64,000 bases of DNA, from contig NZ_CP022412.2 of NCBI RefSeq assembly GCF_002222615.2, forward strand, positions 2,666,001-2,730,000, written 5' to 3'. The translations under genes were made by a program, and so were the position numbers. Below are positions 58,129-64,000 of the stretch, in pieces. The stretch comes from Bacteroides caccae. Lineage in GTDB: Bacteria > Bacteroidota > Bacteroidia > Bacteroidales > Bacteroidaceae. The first letter of the stretch is position 1. Each line of letters opens with the position of its first letter. The notes below the pieces were generated by a model that was not told the DNA's origin, did not search any database, and saw only the letters and a list, made by a program, of their open reading frames with translations.

Positions 58129-58998
58129 TTAGAATGCAATTCTCCCAGTTTCCTTATTCAAGGCCAGATGATATTTCTTTTTTTCTCCTGCCTTAGTGGT
58201 TGCTTCAACGTCTACTATTACGTTGTCTCCTTCCAACGAATATGAGGTCTTGTCTACTCTTATTTCTTCATCGGTGATAGGGGTGTGCCATAACAGATAG
58301 TCTTTATACGAATATTTTGATACATCTACACATACAACCTCATTATTGGATATATATACCATATTTTTTAAAGATAAAGATATATAGTTATTTTTTCCTA
58401 TATATTCGGTCCAATTGTGGGCATAATTTCTACCATATACGTTTTTCAAATCTTTATCTAATATAACTATAGCATCACTACTGGTTCTTATCGTTGTATA
58501 AATGGCAATATACTCTCCATACCAATCTGCTATTGCTTCAGGATATAAAAGCACTTCGTCATAACCATCATAATACATTTTATCAAAAAATTCTTTCTTA
58601 ACCACTTTTCCACCCTTTATCTTTAATATAAATTTATGTGGATGAGCGATTAAGTCACCATATAAACTGACCAATATGTAGAGATAATCATCCTTTTTCA
58701 AAGTGCTTTGTATATAGCAGCCTCTAACAGGATACTCTTTTGTCTCCCCAAACCCTAAATCCTCTATATATCCTTCTGCTTTGTCCTTGATAGTAAACGC
58801 CTTGTTGTCTGATTCGTCAATAGCCTCTATATAATAATCTCCTTCAAAAATATAAGATTGTAGTTTGATGTCACCTACTTGAACTGTACTATTAATATTG
58901 TATTTTGGGGGTTCCGGTTCATATATAATAGGGCTTTCATTTGAACTGCAATTTGTTAATAGAATTATTGCTATAATAAAAAATGATATTTTCTTCAT
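58129..58998 (-). CDS. Lipoprotein of an accessory pair
   Basis: A 289-residue protein. The signal peptide ends in LTNC, a lipobox, so the mature protein is anchored by a lipid, probably at the cell surface or periplasm. The rest is beta-rich (GEYIAIYTTIRTSSDAIVIL). It reads leftward against the tail genes and follows the nuclease gene by 13 bases. Phage lipoproteins often block superinfection; that is inferred. Confidence 0.72.
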   Translation of the reverse strand: MKKISFFIIAIILLTNCSSNESPIIYEPEPPKYNINSTVQVGDIKLQSYIFEGDYYIEAIDESDNKAFTIKDKAEGYIEDLGFGETKEYPVRGCYIQSTLKKDDYLYILVSLYGDLIAHPHKFILKIKGGKVVKKEFFDKMYYDGYDEVLLYPEAIADWYGEYIAIYTTIRTSSDAIVILDKDLKNVYGRNYAHNWTEYIGKNNYISLSLKNMVYISNNEVVCVDVSKYSYKDYLLWHTPITDEEIRVDKTSYSLEGDNVIVDVEATTKAGEKKKYHLALNKETGRIAF

Positions 58999-59011
58999 AA
59001 TTTGTTGGTTA

Positions 59012-60133
59012 TTATTCTTTCATTGCCATTTTAAGTGACCCTTCTAGTTTATCTGCATATTTAAATATATCATCTATATTATCAATTTGAATCCATTCGC
59101 AACTTTTATAGTTATCTACTGGTATTCCAATTTGCTTCTTTCTAGCTCCAATAGAAATACGACATATCCAATACCATTGACTGTTGTCTAAACTTATAAC
59201 GAAATAAGTCTTATAGTCTTTATATGTAATCCGTGAAGCATCTACACTACGCCTAAGTATGCTTCTCACAATATTATAAGCGTCCATTTCTTCTTGCGTG
59301 GTGACAATCCCTGTTTCCTTGTCCATATAAACTACTCCGTCAGGTAGTTTGCTGTCTGCATTTTCTTTGGAGGAATTAGGTAAATTACTAGAAGGATTAG
59401 TAATGTCTTCGACCTGGTTCTCATTTTTCATTGCTGTATTAAGCCTTTCAGCTATGATATCATTTATTACCATAGACATTGACTTTTTCACAAGTGGGTT
59501 GAACATTTCAACTACCTTTTGTGTTATTTGCCCGGTTGTGTATATTTGTTTTGCAAAGAATCTAATAAAATCAGATGTAGGTGATTGAAGTTCATTGTTG
59601 AAAATTTCCTTTATCTCTGTTGTGTATTTTAATTCATTGGCGGTTCCTAATACATTTTCTTCGTTGTAATATGACTTGTGGAACTTTTTGAGCTGTTCTA
59701 TGTCTGAATCAGATAAGTCTAACATATTTATTGACAGAAATGGTTTAGTATCCATTATATTGGGTTTCTCCAAGTCTGTATAAAACTTATAGACAATACC
59801 GTTTGTCAAAACTCCAAAACGTGCGTTCGATGCAACGAAATACTTTTGTAATTGGGTATCATGCAAATTCAAATCCTGTTTGCAATGTTTACACTCAATA
59901 AGAAGAATCGGAACATCTTCTCTCATAATAGCATAATCAATCTTTTCTCCTTTCTTTCTTATAAGATCACAATCCATTTCAGGGATTACCTCGAATGGAT
60001 TGAATACATCATACCCCAAAGCTGCTATCATTGGCATTATGAAAGCATTTTTAGTTGCTTCTTCTGTTGCTATCCTATCCTTTTGCTTTTTTATATTATC
60101 GGATAGCTGCATAATTTTGTCTTTAAAATCCAT
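59012..60133 (-). CDS. HsdR_N-type nuclease protein
   Basis: A 373-residue protein. The N-terminal half is like the N-terminal domain of type I restriction subunits: ATEEATKNAFIMPMIAALGYDVFNP, IPEMDCDLIRKKGEKIDYAI and ILLIECKHCK (PD-(D/E)XK with D and E-x-K). The C-terminal part is unrelated to helicase domains. No methylase or specificity subunit accompanies it, so it acts alone, perhaps as a defence nuclease. ATG at 60133 is preferred. Confidence 0.77.
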   Translation of the reverse strand: MDFKDKIMQLSDNIKKQKDRIATEEATKNAFIMPMIAALGYDVFNPFEVIPEMDCDLIRKKGEKIDYAIMREDVPILLIECKHCKQDLNLHDTQLQKYFVASNARFGVLTNGIVYKFYTDLEKPNIMDTKPFLSINMLDLSDSDIEQLKKFHKSYYNEENVLGTANELKYTTEIKEIFNNELQSPTSDFIRFFAKQIYTTGQITQKVVEMFNPLVKKSMSMVINDIIAERLNTAMKNENQVEDITNPSSNLPNSSKENADSKLPDGVVYMDKETGIVTTQEEMDAYNIVRSILRRSVDASRITYKDYKTYFVISLDNSQWYWICRISIGARKKQIGIPVDNYKSCEWIQIDNIDDIFKYADKLEGSLKMAMKE

Positions 60134-60163
60134 TGCTCTAAGTTGTGTATTTATATATATGTA

Positions 60164-60194
60164 CAAATATACTTTATACATCAATACAAACAAA
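60164..60194 (-). promoter_or_regulatory. Standard promoter of the accessory pair
   Basis: Read on the minus strand, TTTG (60191-60194) and TATATTTG (60164-60171) are 19 bases apart. Unlike the opposite late promoter it has a normal -33 box, so the pair may be expressed in the lysogen. Confidence 0.62.
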
Positions 60195-60238
60195 ATTAAA
60201 TATAAAGAAATAAACTTTTAAGGATGTTTTAAATGTAA

Positions 60239-60273
60239 AAGTGGCATTAAGAACGTCATTTTTTGTATATTTG
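60239..60273 (+). promoter_or_regulatory. AAGTGAY-type phage promoter of the tape measure operon
   Basis: AAGTGGC begins at 60239 and TATATTTG at 60266, 27 bases apart. A CCGTG/CACGG hairpin (60279-60296) follows in the leader. Confidence 0.58.
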
Positions 60274-60319
60274 CAATGCCGTGTGATGTTGCACGGAACT
60301 ATTTCTATCGAAAAGACTT

Positions 60320-63300
60320 ATGGCTGGATTACACTTCGATATAACTGGTGACAACTCCAATTTTATACGTAAACTTCATGAGTGCGAAAATGGAGTAAGA
60401 AATACTTCCAAACAAATAGAACAAAGCGGGCTAGGCATTGAAGATTTGTTTAATCGTATGACTAAAGCTGCTGCCGCTTTTGGAGCTGGATTTACAGCAA
60501 AGGAATTAATTACGAATATCGCAAGGGTTCGTGGTGAGTTCCAACAGTTGGAGGTCGCATTTAAAACAATGCTTGGTAGTGAAGATAAAGCGAATGCACT
60601 TATGCAACAGCTAGTAAAGACAGCCGCTACTACACCATTTGATTTACAGGGAGTCGCTAATGGAGCTAAGCAACTTCTTGCTTATGGAGAAAATGTTGAA
60701 AACATAAACGATGATTTGATACGTTTAGGAAATATTGCGGCTGGTTTGTCTCAACCTCTTGGAGACATTGTTTATCTCTATGGTACTACCATGACGCAGG
60801 GGCGTTTATATACACAAGATCTTAATCAGTTCACAGGACGTGGTATTCCTATGATTCGGGAACTGGCGAAACAGTTCGGTGTTGCAGAAAATGAAGTTAA
60901 ATCCCTTGTTGAAGCTGGTAAGGTTGGTTTCCCGGAAGTTCAGAAGGTTATCATGTCCCTTACCAATGAAGGGGGAATGTTCTATAATCTGATGCAGGAA
61001 CAGTCCAAAACAATAACTGGTCAGATTTCCAATATAGAGGACGCAATTTCTGCCATGTTTAATGAAATAGGGAAAGCTAATGAAGGTATTATTAATGATG
61101 CTTTATCTGGAGTTTCCTATCTTGTTGAAAACTATGAGAAAGTGGGACAAATATTATTAGAAATAGTAGGGACCTATGGAGTATATCGCACTGCTTTAAT
61201 GGCAACTAGCGCTTTACAAGCTATACAAGCGTCTGGTATAACAGCCTTGACAGCCAAAGAGGCAGTTCACTATGGTTGGTTAGTCTTAACCAAAAAGGCT
61301 CAAGACGCTTTAAACTTGTCAATGTTGAAAAATCCGTATGTACTAGCCGCAGCCGCTATAACAGGATTAGTTTATGGTGCATATAAATTAGCAACAGCAG
61401 AAAGTGAAATAGAACGAGCAATACGTGAAACAAATGATTCTCTTGAATCTCAAAAAAATCATTATGATGAACTGAAAAATAAAGCAGGAGAATTGTCTAA
61501 TATTCTAAGTAACGAATCCAAATCCATAGAAGAACGTTTTATTGCCTATCGCCAATTGCAACGTTTGATGCCTGAAATATTCCAGAATATGGATTGGGAA
61601 ACAGCAAAAAGAAAAACAAATGCAGAGTTAATTAGGCTAGAGGCAGACGAACTGTTGCGGCAACAACGTATTGGCTTAAAAACTAAAGTTGTGATGTCTC
61701 AGCAAAAAATACAAGGTTTAGAAAATAGCATAATAAGAACTACTAATAGAGGGGGGTATACAGGCGCACTAAAAGAAGATTTAGACGCCGCTAAAAAAGA
61801 ACTCGAGATTTACACAAAGGCTTTAGAAGACTTTGAAAAAGCTGATGAGCAGGCTAAAAAAGAATCTGAAAAGCCAGTAGTATATAATAAAAAATATTGG
61901 GAAGAAAGAAAAAAGGAAGCCGAAGATGCCCGTGCAGCTTTAGACTCTTCTAAAGAAAATTCAGAAGAATGGAATAGATATACCAAGCAAATTCAGGAAG
62001 CGCAAGCGCAAATTGATAAGTACTCAGATCCTAAAACAAATAAATCTCTTTCTAATTCTCAAAAAGAAGCAGATAAACGTAAGAAAGAACAAGAGAGGCT
62101 CAATGAGGAACTTCTTGCTATCCGCCGCCAAAACCAACAGGCCGAAATAGATCTTATGAAAGAAGGTACGGAAAGGAAGTTGAAACAAATCGATTTGGAT
62201 TACCAGAAGGAAATAGATGCCATTAAGAAACAGAAAGCTAGTTGGGAGTCGTCTCAAAGCGGAAGATTGACAGATGAGCAAACTAATCAACTGGGAATAT
62301 GGGCTTCTAACGCTGCAAGAAATAGAGAAAAAGGTATAACAAGTACTAATAATGAAAGATTAGAGGCTGATAAAAAAGCATGGCAGGAATATTTTATCCA
62401 ATTTGGTAATTATCAAGAGAAACGGAAGAATCTTATTCAGAAGTATGATGATGAAATAGCTAAATTGGAAGAACATAGTGCTGAAAGAGCTACTAAAATT
62501 GCTGAGAAGAATCAAGCAATAGATCAGCTGGACGAACAGTTCGGGAAATCTACTCATGTCATGGCTGATTTGTTTGAAGATGCAAGTGAAAAGAGTGTAT
62601 CATCTATTCAAGATATTATTGATAAGTATGAATTGTTAATCAAGTATATGTCTGGAACGGATGAGTCAGTATCTCTTATCAATTTAAAATCAGTAGGTTT
62701 CACAGACAAGGATATCGCAAATCTTGAGAATGGGACAATCAATATCAAGGATATAACGGATGCCATAAAAAGGCTAAAAGAAGAAGTTAAAGGTAAATCC
62801 CCTTGGTTATCTTTTTTCTCGGATATGAAAAAAGGAATCGATGATATAAAGAATGCTAATGGTGATACAAGGAAGCTCGGCCAGGGCATATCAACTATAG
62901 GGGGAGCTATAACAGAGTTTTCTCCTGCTATCAAACAGTTTGGGAGTGATATATCTTCCATATTTGGAGAAGATTTGAACGATGAAATAAATAACGTTAT
63001 TGACGGTCTTTCCGGTCTTGGGCAAACGGCAGTAGGAGTAGGACAAATAATGTCTGGAGATATTGCCGGAGGTATCATGAGTGCTGTAAGTGGAGTCTCT
63101 CAGCTTGTCAATGCAATGGGTAATTTGTTCGGGCCGGACGGTACCGCTTATTATGAAGGAGTAAAGGAACAGCTTGAAGCAATAAATAAGGTCTATGATC
63201 GTATTATTGACAAAAGCAAGGAAGATATAGTTTTCGGTGGTGGATTTGCATCTGTTCAAGCAGCTACACGAGCCATGGATAATTACGAGAAGAAAGTAAT

Positions 63301-64000
63301 CAATCTCCAAAAGATTGCCGCAGCTTCAGGGCGTGCCGGTGCAAGTTGGAAGTCTCATAGTGCGGAATGGCATTCTAACAAAAATGTTGGTGCAATAGGT
63401 GGTTTTGAGCAGATGAGCGACATCCTAGGTAAATCAATAAGCTCCATGACAGACTTGTATAGTTTGTCAGGAGATGAATTGTTCCTTATTCAGTCCCAAA
63501 TGCCGGAAGCATGGAGCTTGATTGATGCCAGAATCCGTGAAAATTTGGATAGCATCGTAGCCTGTAAAGATGAAGCGAATGAACTGAGGGATGCTCTTAA
63601 TCAAGCCATGACAGGGGTTGATTTTGATTCCTTCTACAATGGGTTTATTGATCAGTTATCCGATATGGATACTTCTTTTGAAGATATGTGTGATAACTTT
63701 GAGGGATATTTACGTAAGTCAATCATGGCGGGGCTAGTTGCTAGCCAGTATCAAGACCGTATAAATGCTCTTTATGAACAATGGAGTGATGCTGCCCAAA
63801 GCGATAAGAAAATAACAGAAGAAGAAGCAAATGCATTGAAAAATCAATATCAGCAGATTGTCAATGATATGATGCGTGACCGTGAAGAAATGGCTAAGTC
63901 TTTCGGTTGGGATGCTTCTGTTACTTCTCAGGAATCGTCAAAGAAAGTATCCGCATCGGTCACCCAAGATTCTATAGATGAGGTGTCCGGTCGCTTCACT
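60320..64000 (+). CDS. Tape measure protein (runs off the window)
   Basis: An open frame of 1,227 codons without a stop, beginning MAGLHFDITGDNSNFIRKLHE. The N-terminal motif (RGEFQQLEVAFKTMLGSEDKANAL, then GVANGAKQLLAYGE and FTGRGIPMIREL) is the tape-measure head common in Bacteroides phages; hydrophobic helices (LVLTKKAQDALNLSM to AAAAITGLVYGAY) and long coiled coils (EAEDARAAL-type) follow. It sets tail length and is ejected during infection. The 3' end is outside the window. Confidence 0.88.
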   Translation, partial: MAGLHFDITGDNSNFIRKLHECENGVRNTSKQIEQSGLGIEDLFNRMTKAAAAFGAGFTAKELITNIARVRGEFQQLEVAFKTMLGSEDKANALMQQLVKTAATTPFDLQGVANGAKQLLAYGENVENINDDLIRLGNIAAGLSQPLGDIVYLYGTTMTQGRLYTQDLNQFTGRGIPMIRELAKQFGVAENEVKSLVEAGKVGFPEVQKVIMSLTNEGGMFYNLMQEQSKTITGQISNIEDAISAMFNEIGKANEGIINDALSGVSYLVENYEKVGQILLEIVGTYGVYRTALMATSALQAIQASGITALTAKEAVHYGWLVLTKKAQDALNLSMLKNPYVLAAAAITGLVYGAYKLATAESEIERAIRETNDSLESQKNHYDELKNKAGELSNILSNESKSIEERFIAYRQLQRLMPEIFQNMDWETAKRKTNAELIRLEADELLRQQRIGLKTKVVMSQQKIQGLENSIIRTTNRGGYTGALKEDLDAAKKELEIYTKALEDFEKADEQAKKESEKPVVYNKKYWEERKKEAEDARAALDSSKENSEEWNRYTKQIQEAQAQIDKYSDPKTNKSLSNSQKEADKRKKEQERLNEELLAIRRQNQQAEIDLMKEGTERKLKQIDLDYQKEIDAIKKQKASWESSQSGRLTDEQTNQLGIWASNAARNREKGITSTNNERLEADKKAWQEYFIQFGNYQEKRKNLIQKYDDEIAKLEEHSAERATKIAEKNQAIDQLDEQFGKSTHVMADLFEDASEKSVSSIQDIIDKYELLIKYMSGTDESVSLINLKSVGFTDKDIANLENGTINIKDITDAIKRLKEEVKGKSPWLSFFSDMKKGIDDIKNANGDTRKLGQGISTIGGAITEFSPAIKQFGSDISSIFGEDLNDEINNVIDGLSGLGQTAVGVGQIMSGDIAGGIMSAVSGVSQLVNAMGNLFGPDGTAYYEGVKEQLEAINKVYDRIIDKSKEDIVFGGGFASVQAATRAMDNYEKKVINLQKIAAASGRAGASWKSHSAEWHSNKNVGAIGGFEQMSDILGKSISSMTDLYSLSGDELFLIQSQMPEAWSLIDARIRENLDSIVACKDEANELRDALNQAMTGVDFDSFYNGFIDQLSDMDTSFEDMCDNFEGYLRKSIMAGLVASQYQDRINALYEQWSDAAQSDKKITEEEANALKNQYQQIVNDMMRDREEMAKSFGWDASVTSQESSKKVSASVTQDSIDEVSGRFT

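Noticed and set aside
62024..63310. Minus-strand frames under the tape measure gene
   Set aside because: They are antisense to a long open plus-strand frame with recognisable tape-measure motifs.

Overview
The window is a Bacteroides-type chromosome segment carrying the left part of a large tailed prophage. Three things point to Bacteroides or a close relative: the AT-rich sequence, promoters of the Bacteroidetes form (TTTG about 20 bases before TAnnTTTG), and host genes in a typical Bacteroidales order.

Host part (1 to about 9460). The end of thrS is followed by infC, rpmI and rplT, then a terminator and a 6S-type RNA, then a flavodoxin/ferredoxin protein. The opposite strand carries xpt, an indolepyruvate:ferredoxin oxidoreductase operon with a phenylacetate-CoA ligase (iorA-iorB-paaK type), mltG and a membrane-anchored DNA/RNA endonuclease. 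A 42-base 3' fragment of a tRNA-Thr(CGT) gene with its terminator lies at 9421-9502. It breaks off in the anticodon loop, which marks it as the attachment site.

Prophage early region (about 9503 to 41360). A repressor/Cro-like switch with two matching 17-bp operators opens the element. Rightward genes follow: Bet/RecT annealing protein, YqaJ exonuclease, a 78-bp tandem repeat gene (LRV-type repeats), an AntA-like antirepressor and a VRR-NUC nuclease. A leftward Panacea-type antitoxin with a candidate toxin, a KilA-N gene with a structured leader, and a second XRE switch come next. A long run of small genes contains DNA methyltransferases, a replication organiser and ATPase loader, an HNH homing endonuclease and a PAPS-reductase-like protein.

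Middle (41360-42177). An 820-bp stretch without protein genes holds a tRNA-Gly(TCC)-like gene, further tRNA-like elements and long hairpins.

Late region (42178 to the right edge). It runs: antirestriction (Mom-like) protein plus ParB-like partner, terminase small and large subunits, portal, MuF-type head protein with a RelA/SpoT-like C-terminus, an HD alarmone-hydrolase-like gene, scaffold, decoration and major capsid proteins, connectors, tail tube, tail chaperone, and a tape measure running off the window. A leftward accessory pair (HsdR_N-type nuclease and lipoprotein) interrupts the tail genes. The integrase, baseplate and lysis genes are not in the window.

Two observations stand out. 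First, the head protein carries what reads as an alarmone-synthetase-fold C-terminal domain, and a small-alarmone-hydrolase-like gene lies just downstream behind its own promoter; this looks like a virion-linked toxin with immunity. Second, five promoters (replication, DUF488, portal, capsid and tape-measure operons) share an AAGTGAY box at a fixed 27-28 bases before the -7 element, in place of the usual TTTG, which suggests a phage-specific regulon.
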